A DNA stretch of 64,000 nucleotides from Fusobacterium_C sp036516095 (GTDB taxonomy: Bacteria; Fusobacteriota; Fusobacteriia; Fusobacteriales; Fusobacteriaceae): positions 1 through 64,000 of the forward strand of contig NZ_DATBUM010000083.1 in NCBI RefSeq assembly GCF_036516095.1. The letters are read 5' to 3'. Position 1 is the first letter of the stretch, and each line of letters begins with the position of its first letter. Position numbers and translations under genes: made by a program. Under the pieces are notes generated by a model that ran no database searches, was not told where the DNA came from, and was given only the letters and a program-made list of their open reading frames with translations. This document shows positions 26,561 through 34,347 of the stretch, in pieces.

Positions 26561-27265
26561 ATGAAGAAATTTGTAATTTTATTGTTTCTTTCTATTGTTT
26601 CGTTTACCTTTGTGTGTCAAGATACCGTGGCGAATACAAAGTTAACATCCATTACTCAAGCAAGAGATTTTTCAAAAACAGCAAAAAATAGAAAACAAGA
26701 ATTTATCAATACCTTAGTTCCTATTATTAATGAGATCAAAGGGAATATTAAAAGTGATAGGGAAAGAGTGGAGGAAATTCTAAAAAAAGAGGAATATTTG
26801 AGAAGTACTTCTGATAGAGAGCTCTTGGAAGTCAATTATACGAAGTATAGGGTAAGTAGCAGAACACCGCAAGAGTTGTTGAAGAAAATGGTGCTGCCTC
26901 CGACCTCCCTTATTATTGCACAAGCTTCCGTGGAAAGCGGTTGGGGCAGTTCTAAATTAGCACAATTAGCCAACAACTTATTCGGAATGACATCCCTTTC
27001 CAAATCAGATGAAAATTCTGTTAAAATGGGAAATATGAGGTACAAAAAATATGCAGGAATTTATGAATCTATTGAAGATTATATTTTAACGATTTCCAGA
27101 CATAATGCCTATAAGAGTTTACGGGGAGGAATTCGAAGAGGAGAGGATTCCGTAGGCTTGGTAAAACACTTGGGAAGTTATTCGGAGTTGGGAAATAAAT
27201 ACAGTTCCTATGTTGCAAGAGTGATTCAAAGCAATTCTTTGCAAAAACATGATACAGATGTGTAG
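26561..27265 (+). CDS. Secreted Bax-like N-acetylglucosaminidase (GH73 type)
   Basis: 234 residues with a cleavable signal peptide (about 1-24) and a peptidoglycan-hydrolase domain of the Bax/FlgJ/GH73 group. The catalytic Glu125 lies in AQASVESGWGSSKLA, followed by NLFGMTS and YESIEDYILTISRHNAYKSLR, both typical. It should cleave N-acetylglucosaminyl bonds of peptidoglycan in the periplasm. A Lys/Arg/Glu-rich helix (about 40-90) precedes the catalytic domain. Single gene with its own promoter and a weak terminator-like hairpin behind it. Confidence 0.85.
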   Translation: MKKFVILLFLSIVSFTFVCQDTVANTKLTSITQARDFSKTAKNRKQEFINTLVPIINEIKGNIKSDRERVEEILKKEEYLRSTSDRELLEVNYTKYRVSSRTPQELLKKMVLPPTSLIIAQASVESGWGSSKLAQLANNLFGMTSLSKSDENSVKMGNMRYKKYAGIYESIEDYILTISRHNAYKSLRGGIRRGEDSVGLVKHLGSYSELGNKYSSYVARVIQSNSLQKHDTDV

Positions 27266-27271
27266 AAGGGA

Positions 27272-27292
27272 AAAAAGAGTTTTTTCTCTTTT
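27272..27292 (+). terminator. Weak terminator-like hairpin behind the glucosaminidase gene
   Basis: AAAAGAG pairs with CTCTTTT around a T-rich loop. The stem is short and AT-rich. Confidence 0.4.
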
Positions 27293-27304
27293 GTACATAT
27301 CTAC

Positions 27305-27333
27305 TTGACAAAAAAAATAATCTATCCTATAAT
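27305..27333 (+). promoter_or_regulatory. Consensus promoter of the ferredoxin gene
   Basis: TTGACA (27305-27310), exactly 17 bp, TATAAT (27328-27333), a perfect sigma-70-type promoter fitting a highly expressed ferredoxin. Confidence 0.9.
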
Positions 27334-27389
27334 AAGTTTAGTAGAAATTAGTAGAAAATGAAACTTAAAATTTAGTAGGAGGAACGATT

Positions 27390-27560
27390 ATGCACGTAAT
27401 TGACAAAGAAACTTGTATCGGATGTGGAGCTTGTGAGGGTGTTTGCCCAGTATCAACTATTTCAGCAACTGACGATGGAAAATATGAAGTAGGAGATGCT
27501 TGTGTTGATTGTGGAGCTTGTGCAGCAGGATGCCCAGTATCAGCAATTTCAGCTCAATAG
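27390..27560 (+). CDS. 2[4Fe-4S] ferredoxin
   Basis: 56-residue clostridial-type ferredoxin with two cluster motifs: CIGCGACEGVCP near residues 9-20 and CVDCGACAAGCP near residues 38-49, each CxxCxxCxxxCP. The protein is acidic and pseudo-symmetrical, as usual. It carries low-potential electrons in fermentative metabolism, for example between pyruvate:ferredoxin oxidoreductase and Rnf or hydrogenase. TAGGAGG lies before ATG 27390. It is monocistronic, between a perfect promoter and a strong terminator. Confidence 0.97.
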   Translation: MHVIDKETCIGCGACEGVCPVSTISATDDGKYEVGDACVDCGACAAGCPVSAISAQ

Positions 27561-27579
27561 TAAGAGAAAGTAAAATGTG

Positions 27580-27609
27580 AAGCAAGGCTTGATGCCTTGC
27601 TTTTTATTT
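27580..27609 (+). terminator. Terminator of the ferredoxin gene
   Basis: AAGCAAGGC (27580-27588) pairs with GCCTTGCTT (27594-27602), with a T-rich tail. Confidence 0.92.
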
Positions 27610-27624
27610 TCCAGGAAAAGTGAA

Positions 27625-27653
27625 TTGAAAAAAGTCCTCAAATGTGTTAAAAT
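27625..27653 (+). promoter_or_regulatory. Promoter of the dus-to-rluA gene string
   Basis: TTGAAA (27625-27630), 17 bp, TAAAAT (27648-27653), about 20 nt upstream of dus. It is the only clear promoter I see ahead of the long gene string that follows. Confidence 0.65.
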
Positions 27654-27674
27654 TATTAGATTAGGAGGACATTT

Positions 27675-28643
27675 ATGAAAAAAATATTTATTGCTCCCAT
27701 TGCAGGAGTGACAGATTATACATATCGAGGAATTTTAGAGGAGTTTCATCCCGATTTATTGTTTACAGAAATGGTAAGTTCCGATGCTTTAGCAGCATTA
27801 AATGATAAGACAATTTCACAAATTTTGCGTTTACGCTCCGGAAATGGAGTGCAGCTATTTGGAAAAGATACGGAAAAAATGATATACAGTGCAAAATATA
27901 TAGAAAAATTGGGAGTCAAAAATATTGACATCAATTCAGGTTGTCCTATGAAAAGAGTCGTACATTCGGGACATGGAGCCGCTTTATTGAAATCTCCCGA
28001 AAAAATCAAAGAGATTTTATTCACGTTACGGGAACAATTACAGGAAAGTACGGAGCTGTCCATTAAAATTCGAGTCGGGTATGACAGAGCGGAAAATTAT
28101 TTACAGATTGCAAAAATTGCCGAAGAAGCGGGATGTAGTCATATTACAGTGCATGGAAGAACGAGGGCACAATTATACACCGGCTTAGCGGATTGGTCTT
28201 TGATTAAAGAGATTAAAGAGAATGTTTCCATTCCTGTGATTGGAAATGGAGATATTTTTACGGCGGAGGATGCCAAGAAAAAAATTGAAGATTCTGGAGT
28301 GGACGGGGTCATGTTGGCTCGGGGGATTTTCGGAAATCCATGGTTGATTCGTGATATTCGAGAAATGCTTCAATACGGAGAAGTCAAAACGGAAGTAAGT
28401 GCGGAAGATAGAATAGATATGGCAATTCATCATATTTTGAAAACGGAAGAAGATAACCCGCAGAGAGAGTTTGTTTTCGATGTCAGAAAGCATATTTGTT
28501 GGTATTTAAAAGGGATTCCTCATTCTGCAGAATATAAGAATCAAATCAATCGAAGTACAGACTACAAAGCAGTTGTTCAGTTACTACAAGAATTAAAAGA
28601 AAAAATCAAAGGAGAATCATCGTGGCATCAGAAACCCCTTTAA
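27675..28643 (+). CDS. dus: tRNA-dihydrouridine synthase
   Basis: 322-residue FMN enzyme that reduces uridines in tRNA D-loops. A TIM barrel starts IAPIAGVTDYTYR. The catalytic cysteine is in NSGCPMKRVVHSGHGAALL (most family members read N-x-GCP), followed by HGRTRAQLYTG and IGNGDIF, then VMLARGIFGNPWL. TAGGAGG precedes the ATG. Paralogue assignment (DusA, B or C) is left open. It overlaps mutS by 22 nt. Confidence 0.93.
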   Translation: MKKIFIAPIAGVTDYTYRGILEEFHPDLLFTEMVSSDALAALNDKTISQILRLRSGNGVQLFGKDTEKMIYSAKYIEKLGVKNIDINSGCPMKRVVHSGHGAALLKSPEKIKEILFTLREQLQESTELSIKIRVGYDRAENYLQIAKIAEEAGCSHITVHGRTRAQLYTGLADWSLIKEIKENVSIPVIGNGDIFTAEDAKKKIEDSGVDGVMLARGIFGNPWLIRDIREMLQYGEVKTEVSAEDRIDMAIHHILKTEEDNPQREFVFDVRKHICWYLKGIPHSAEYKNQINRSTDYKAVVQLLQELKEKIKGESSWHQKPL

Positions 28644-31204
28644 TGATACAGTACAAAGAAATAAAAGAAGAATATCAGAATGCAATCCTTCTCTTTCGGT
28701 TAGGGGATTTTTATGAAATGTTTTTTGAAGATGCAAAAATTGCCTCCAAAGAATTGGGCTTAACCTTGACAAGCCGAAATCGAGAAAAGGGACAAGACGT
28801 GCCTTTAGCAGGAGTTCCTTATCATTCCGTAGCTTCCTATGTTGCGAAGTTGTTGGAAAAAGGATATACCGTAGCTGTCTGTGATCAGGTGGAAGATCCG
28901 AAAGCTGCCAAAGGAATTGTAAAGCGTGAGGTTACAAGAGTGCTTACTCCGGGGACACAGATTGATGTGGATTATTTGGACGGAAAAAGCAATCAATATT
29001 TGATGTCTTTTGTTTGCAAAGAAGAAAAAGCAGCCATTGCTTATTTTGATATTACAACAGGAGAATTTCGAGTTCGAGAATTCGAGGAGGGGAATATTTT
29101 TTATCAGTTGTTGGGAGAACTTGGAAAAGTGAATCCGAAAGAACTGATTTTAGAAGAAGAAGTCTATCAGATATATCAGGATGATTTTGAAAAATATCCT
29201 GATTTTTCAGCTGTTAAAATCAATTTTTGTCAAAATGTCAAACAGGCGGAATCCTATTTAAAGAATTGTTACCATATTTTATCCCTAGAATCCTTTGGTT
29301 TGGAGAAAAAATTTTTGGCACAACAAGCCTGTGCAAATATTTTGGACTATGTTACGAAGTTACAAAAGGGACAGGAATTTCCTCTGATGAATATTTCTTT
29401 GCTTTCTAATCAGCAAACAATGGAGTTAAATCGAAGCGGTCAGAAGAATTTGGAAATTTTCGGTGCCTTATTTTCCATTTTAGACTTGTGTAAGACTTCT
29501 ATGGGAAGTCGTTATTTGAAAAGATTATTACAGAATCCTCTGTTAGATATTTCTAAAATCAGAAAAAGACAGGATTATGTTGAATTTTTTACGAAAGAAG
29601 TTTTATTACGGGAAGAAGTTCGGGAATTATTATCGGAAGTTTATGATTTGGAAAGAATCATCGGAAAAATACAACTGTCGACGGTCAACGGTCGAGATAT
29701 TGTGGCTTTGGGGAAATCCTTACACGCTGCTTTACTATTGGAGAAACAATTACGTCCGTATTCCATGTTGCAAATGAATCGAGAGCTGTTTTCCAAAATG
29801 CAAGAAGAAATTGCCAATTCCATTTCTTCAGAGGCTCCCTTTTCCATTCGAGAAGGAGGAATTTTCCGAACATCCTATCATGAGGAATTGGATGAGTTAC
29901 GCCATATTGCCAGTTCCGGAAAAGAAATTTTATTGGAAATTGAAGCGAGGGAACGAGAAAAAACAGGGATTAAAACCTTAAAAATAAAATATAATAAGGT
30001 TTTCGGATACTTTATAGAGGTCAGCAAGGCAAATGAGCATTTGGTTCCTTCCCACTATACTCGAAAGCAAACATTGGTAAACTCTGAACGATATATTATA
30101 GAGGAATTGAAAGAGTATGAAGATAAAATTTTGAATGCCAAAACCAAGATAGAGAACTTGGAGTATTACTTATTTCAAGAATTTGTCGGAAGAATAAAAG
30201 AAAAGAGAGAAGAGCTACTGGAACTGGCAAAACAATTATCTTTTTTAGATGTAATGACGAGTTTTGCTCAAGTGGCTGTTCAGAAATCTTATGTGCGCCC
30301 TGAAATTTTAGAAGAAGATATTTTGGAAATTCGCGGGGGACGGCATCCTATTGTGGAGAGTTTAATCCCGAAAGGAACCTATATCAAAAATGATTTATAT
30401 TTTGATAAGACGGAAAGAATGATGGTATTAACAGGACCGAATATGTCCGGAAAATCTACCTATATGAAACAAATTGCTCTAATTATTATTATGGCACAAG
30501 TCGGTTCCTTTGTTCCGGCTGACTTTGCCAAAATTGGGATTGTAGATAAAATTTTTACCAGAATTGGAGCCAGTGATGATTTGTTGACAGGACAGTCTAC
30601 TTTTATGGTGGAAATGAGCGAAGTGGCAAATATTGTTCATAATGCGACAGAGAAATCCTTTATTATTTTAGATGAGATTGGAAGAGGAACTTCCACTTTT
30701 GACGGAATTTCGATTGCCACGGCTATTACAGAGTATATTCACTCTCATATTCGGGCAAAAACTATTTTTGCAACCCACTATCATGAATTGACAGAATTGG
30801 AAAAAAAATTGGAACTGGTAAAAAATTACAGAATTGAAGTACAGGAACGTGGAAAGGAAGTTATATTTTTGCGAGAGATTGTACAGGGAGGTGCCGACAA
30901 ATCATATGGAATTGAAGTTGCTAAGTTATCCGGTTTACCTCAAAGTATTTTAAAGCGTTCTAAGCAAATTCTATCTCGCTTGGAAAAACAAAAAGCCTTG
31001 GTTGAGAAAAAAATGCAGGGAGAACAGATGATGTTATTTCAAAATGAGGAGATAGAGGAGGAAAAAGAAGTGGAATTTCACACAGAGGAACAAAGTGTCT
31101 TGGAAGAAATCCGCAACATATCCATAGAGCAAATGACTCCTTTGCAGGCTTTAGTGCTGTTGCAAAGTTTAAAAGGAAAGTTATCTGGAGGAAAATATGA
31201 CTAA
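28622..31204 (+). CDS. mutS: DNA mismatch repair protein MutS
   Basis: 860 residues, full length. The mismatch-wedge motif GDFYEMF lies near residues 28-34 (Phe and Glu contact the mispair), clamp and lever domains follow in the middle, and the C-terminal ATPase has Walker A GPNMSGKST near residue 609 and a DEIGRGTSTFDG Walker B/signature. The start is GTG 28622 with AAGGAG upstream; it gives the typical MASETPLMIQY start. It overlaps dus by 22 nt and the next gene by 8 nt. mutL is not in the window. Confidence 0.97.
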   Translation: MASETPLMIQYKEIKEEYQNAILLFRLGDFYEMFFEDAKIASKELGLTLTSRNREKGQDVPLAGVPYHSVASYVAKLLEKGYTVAVCDQVEDPKAAKGIVKREVTRVLTPGTQIDVDYLDGKSNQYLMSFVCKEEKAAIAYFDITTGEFRVREFEEGNIFYQLLGELGKVNPKELILEEEVYQIYQDDFEKYPDFSAVKINFCQNVKQAESYLKNCYHILSLESFGLEKKFLAQQACANILDYVTKLQKGQEFPLMNISLLSNQQTMELNRSGQKNLEIFGALFSILDLCKTSMGSRYLKRLLQNPLLDISKIRKRQDYVEFFTKEVLLREEVRELLSEVYDLERIIGKIQLSTVNGRDIVALGKSLHAALLLEKQLRPYSMLQMNRELFSKMQEEIANSISSEAPFSIREGGIFRTSYHEELDELRHIASSGKEILLEIEAREREKTGIKTLKIKYNKVFGYFIEVSKANEHLVPSHYTRKQTLVNSERYIIEELKEYEDKILNAKTKIENLEYYLFQEFVGRIKEKREELLELAKQLSFLDVMTSFAQVAVQKSYVRPEILEEDILEIRGGRHPIVESLIPKGTYIKNDLYFDKTERMMVLTGPNMSGKSTYMKQIALIIIMAQVGSFVPADFAKIGIVDKIFTRIGASDDLLTGQSTFMVEMSEVANIVHNATEKSFIILDEIGRGTSTFDGISIATAITEYIHSHIRAKTIFATHYHELTELEKKLELVKNYRIEVQERGKEVIFLREIVQGGADKSYGIEVAKLSGLPQSILKRSKQILSRLEKQKALVEKKMQGEQMMLFQNEEIEEEKEVEFHTEEQSVLEEIRNISIEQMTPLQALVLLQSLKGKLSGGKYD

Positions 31205-33590
31205 AAAAGCTTGGATTTATAGTGGAATTGGAGCTGTCGCATTGGTGGCGGGTTATTTTAATTATTTTGGAGAGGATAAAAAGCTGGATACCTTGAAAAA
31301 AGTAATTGAAACAAGTAATGCGATTTATAAAAGTGCAGATTATTTTGTGGAAGCAAAAAAGCAAATTGATTATGTGGATGACAAGGAAACAAAGTTTGAA
31401 GTGGCAAAAGCTATCGTAAAAGGAATGACTCTAAGTGGAGACAATGTTGTCATTGATAAGTTGAGAAATTTAGTATTGAAAAATAATATTTTAGGAGTGA
31501 GTGAAAACGGTTGGAAGTTTAACGCTTCGGAATTACGATACAATAAGGCTACGGACGAGATTATTTCGGAAGCAGGAGTAGCCGCTATCAATGAAAAAAA
31601 AGGAATTCATTTGGAGGGGAAAAAATTTCTAACAACGACAAGTATGAGTCATATTCTATTGGAAAACGGGGTCAAGTTTGAAGTCGGACGAGCGGGATTA
31701 CGTGGAGAAAAGGCGGAGTATGATGACAGCAGTAAGAAAATTCTATTAAGAGGAAATGTAGAATTATACAACAGTAAAAAAGACGGAAAAGAATTTCGGG
31801 GAAAGTTTGGGGATATGAATTATGACGTGGAAGCAGGAAAAGGAGAAACCAATTTACCTTTTGAAATTATTTATAATGAAACGCAGTTGGATGCAGAAAA
31901 ACTGGTTTTTTATCCAGAAGAAAATGCCTTTCATTTGGAACAAAATGTAAATTTGTCTTCAAAAGATTACAAAGCAACTTTGTCGGCGATTGACAAAAAA
32001 GCAGGAGAAGAACTCATTCGTTTTTTAGGTCCGATTCAAGCACAAAATGATGAATATAGTTGCTCTATGAACCAAGCAATTTATGATAGTATAAAAAAAG
32101 AAATTACTATGATAGGAAACATTGACATTGTTTCGAAAAAAGGAGATAGACTGAAAGCGGATAGAGCCGTTTATCATGAAAAGGAAAAGGTTTTGGATGT
32201 GTATGGGGACGGAAAAAAAGTAAGTTATGAAGGGAATGGTCATCACATAGAAGCCAAAGAGTTTCAATATGACGTGAAAACAGGGGATATTCAAGTGCTT
32301 TCTCCTTATCGTTATCGCAATCAAAAGGGAGACATTTTCGAGGGAAATAATCTGGAGTATCATAGAGAAAGTGGAAAGGCAATTGTAAAAGGAGAAGTTA
32401 AGTATCAATCCAGAGATTACACGATAAAGACAATGGATTTGGATTATGCGAGAGAAACAGGAATTTTAACCATAGCTAATCCTTATTCTATTCAGACGAA
32501 AGACGGAAGTACCTTTGAGGGAAAATCTGCAGTGTACAATGAAAAAACAGGAGAATTGGTTTCTCCCGGATCTATTTATATGATGGGAAGGGATTATGTA
32601 GCTCATGGGCATGATTTAAAATATAATAATCATACAGGAAAGGGTTCTTTGGAGGGACCGGTTAATTTGTTAAGTGAAACACAAAATTTCAATATTACCG
32701 GAGATCGAGCCGTATTTGATCAGAAAAGCGGAGCTGTTATGGGAAATGTAAAAGGAAATTTACAGGGAACCATAATTACAAGCTCGAAAGCCATTTATAA
32801 AACAGCAGAAAAAATGGTGGAATTACCGGAACTGATACAATATCGAAATCCTCAAGAAAATTTACATGGAAGCATGAAACGTGGAGAATATTTTGTAGAA
32901 AATCATCGATTTCGGGGAAAAGACTTTATTGCTCTTCGTGCCGGAGAAAAAGTGAGTTCCGATTATGCAGAGTATTTTACGGAAGAAAAACGAGCGGAAT
33001 TGACGGGAAAAGTTCGTATGGAAAATGCGGATCAAATTGTGACAACAGAAAAAGCAAGCTATGAATTTATAGAGAAATACGCAGAAATTCCAACGACATT
33101 TCAACTACGAAAAGGACAATTTCTTGTAAATGGAAATTCTGGAAATGTCAATTTTATAACCCAAAAATTAAATGTAATAAAACCGAATATGAATTCTGAG
33201 CTGGGAGAGTATTTTGAAGCAGAACGATTAGAGGGAAATTTAAAAAATCTTATCATGGATTTTCGAGATAAGGTTTACGGAAAGACTGTACAAAAAAATG
33301 TGTTGAGCGAATATCATGGGGAAAAAGCTAGGGTATATTTAGCAAAAGAGCAAAATCAATACCGAGCTAAGAAATTGGAAGTATTTGAAGATGCAGTATT
33401 TACACAGGAAGACAAGACATTGAAAGGAAAACGTGGACAGTATGACTTTGATACGAATCTGGTAAACTTTTATGGAGATGTTTTCTTTAGCAGTAAAGAC
33501 GGAAGTATTCGTTCTGATGAAATGATTTATAATACGCAAACGAAGAAGGCTAAAGCCAAGGGAAATGTAAAGATGAACTATAGAAAATAA
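31197..33590 (+). CDS. Very long LptC/OstA-repeat periplasmic protein, probable LPS transport bridge
   Basis: 797 residues: one N-terminal membrane helix (about 4-24), then a long periplasmic region built from repeated beta-jellyroll OstA/LptA-type units, visible as recurring blocks like AxYxxxxxxxxxxGxVxxxxxxG (for example GKSAVYNEKTGELVSPGSIY, AKGNVKMNYRK). Canonical LptC and LptA are each under about 200 residues, so this protein could combine both and span the periplasm as one bridge. lptB follows after 18 nt, supporting a role in LPS export. Exact domain boundaries need profile searches. Confidence 0.8.
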   Translation: MTKKAWIYSGIGAVALVAGYFNYFGEDKKLDTLKKVIETSNAIYKSADYFVEAKKQIDYVDDKETKFEVAKAIVKGMTLSGDNVVIDKLRNLVLKNNILGVSENGWKFNASELRYNKATDEIISEAGVAAINEKKGIHLEGKKFLTTTSMSHILLENGVKFEVGRAGLRGEKAEYDDSSKKILLRGNVELYNSKKDGKEFRGKFGDMNYDVEAGKGETNLPFEIIYNETQLDAEKLVFYPEENAFHLEQNVNLSSKDYKATLSAIDKKAGEELIRFLGPIQAQNDEYSCSMNQAIYDSIKKEITMIGNIDIVSKKGDRLKADRAVYHEKEKVLDVYGDGKKVSYEGNGHHIEAKEFQYDVKTGDIQVLSPYRYRNQKGDIFEGNNLEYHRESGKAIVKGEVKYQSRDYTIKTMDLDYARETGILTIANPYSIQTKDGSTFEGKSAVYNEKTGELVSPGSIYMMGRDYVAHGHDLKYNNHTGKGSLEGPVNLLSETQNFNITGDRAVFDQKSGAVMGNVKGNLQGTIITSSKAIYKTAEKMVELPELIQYRNPQENLHGSMKRGEYFVENHRFRGKDFIALRAGEKVSSDYAEYFTEEKRAELTGKVRMENADQIVTTEKASYEFIEKYAEIPTTFQLRKGQFLVNGNSGNVNFITQKLNVIKPNMNSELGEYFEAERLEGNLKNLIMDFRDKVYGKTVQKNVLSEYHGEKARVYLAKEQNQYRAKKLEVFEDAVFTQEDKTLKGKRGQYDFDTNLVNFYGDVFFSSKDGSIRSDEMIYNTQTKKAKAKGNVKMNYRK

Positions 33591-33608
33591 AAGGAGTATC
33601 AGGAATAA

Positions 33609-34334
33609 ATGATCAATCTGACTGCGAGGAACTTAGTAAAATCCTATAAACAGAGAAAAGTAGTAGACTCTGTGAGTTTAGAAGTGAATAAAGGAGAGAT
33701 TGTTGGATTGTTAGGACCCAATGGAGCGGGAAAAACGACAACTTTCTATATGATTACAGGAATTATCAAACCCAATGCCGGTTCCGTGATTTGTAACGGT
33801 CAGGATATTACTTTCTATCCTATGTATAAAAGAGCAAATTTAGGAATTGGATATTTGGCCCAGGAGCCTTCAATATTCCGAAATTTAACAGTGGAGGATA
33901 ATATTCGAGCTGTTTTAGAAATGAAGAACTATGGGAAAAAAACACAAAGAGAAATTGTGGAAAAGTTATTGGAGGAATTCAAATTGACGCATGTCTATCA
34001 ATCATTGGGCTATTCTTTGTCGGGAGGGGAAAGACGACGGGTGGAAATTGCCAGAACGATAGCAAACAATCCAAGTTTTATTTTATTGGACGAACCTTTT
34101 GCCGGAGTAGACCCTATTGCAGTGGAAGATATACAGCAAAGTATTCGTTACTTACAAAAAAGAGGCTTAGGAATTTTAATCACTGATCATAGTGTACGAG
34201 AAACCTTAAATATCACGGAAAAAACCTATATTATGGCTCAAGGGAAAGTGATTATCAGCGGGAGTCCACAAGAGATTGCAGAAAATGAAATGGCAAGAAA
34301 AATTTATTTGGGAGAAAATTTTAAATTAGATTGA
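33609..34334 (+). CDS. lptB: LPS export ABC transporter ATP-binding protein LptB
   Basis: 241-residue cytoplasmic ATPase that drives LptF/LptG extraction of lipopolysaccharide from the inner membrane. Walker A is GPNGAGKTT near residues 37-45, the Q-loop is YLAQEPSIF, the LptB-typical signature is LSGGERRRVEIAR, Walker B is ILLDEPFAGVDPIAV and the switch is TDHSVRETL. It sits directly after the LptC/OstA gene, with lptF and lptG about 8 kb further along the same gene string. Confidence 0.95.
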   Translation: MINLTARNLVKSYKQRKVVDSVSLEVNKGEIVGLLGPNGAGKTTTFYMITGIIKPNAGSVICNGQDITFYPMYKRANLGIGYLAQEPSIFRNLTVEDNIRAVLEMKNYGKKTQREIVEKLLEEFKLTHVYQSLGYSLSGGERRRVEIARTIANNPSFILLDEPFAGVDPIAVEDIQQSIRYLQKRGLGILITDHSVRETLNITEKTYIMAQGKVIISGSPQEIAENEMARKIYLGENFKLD

Positions 34335-34347
34335 AGGAGAAACTAAT

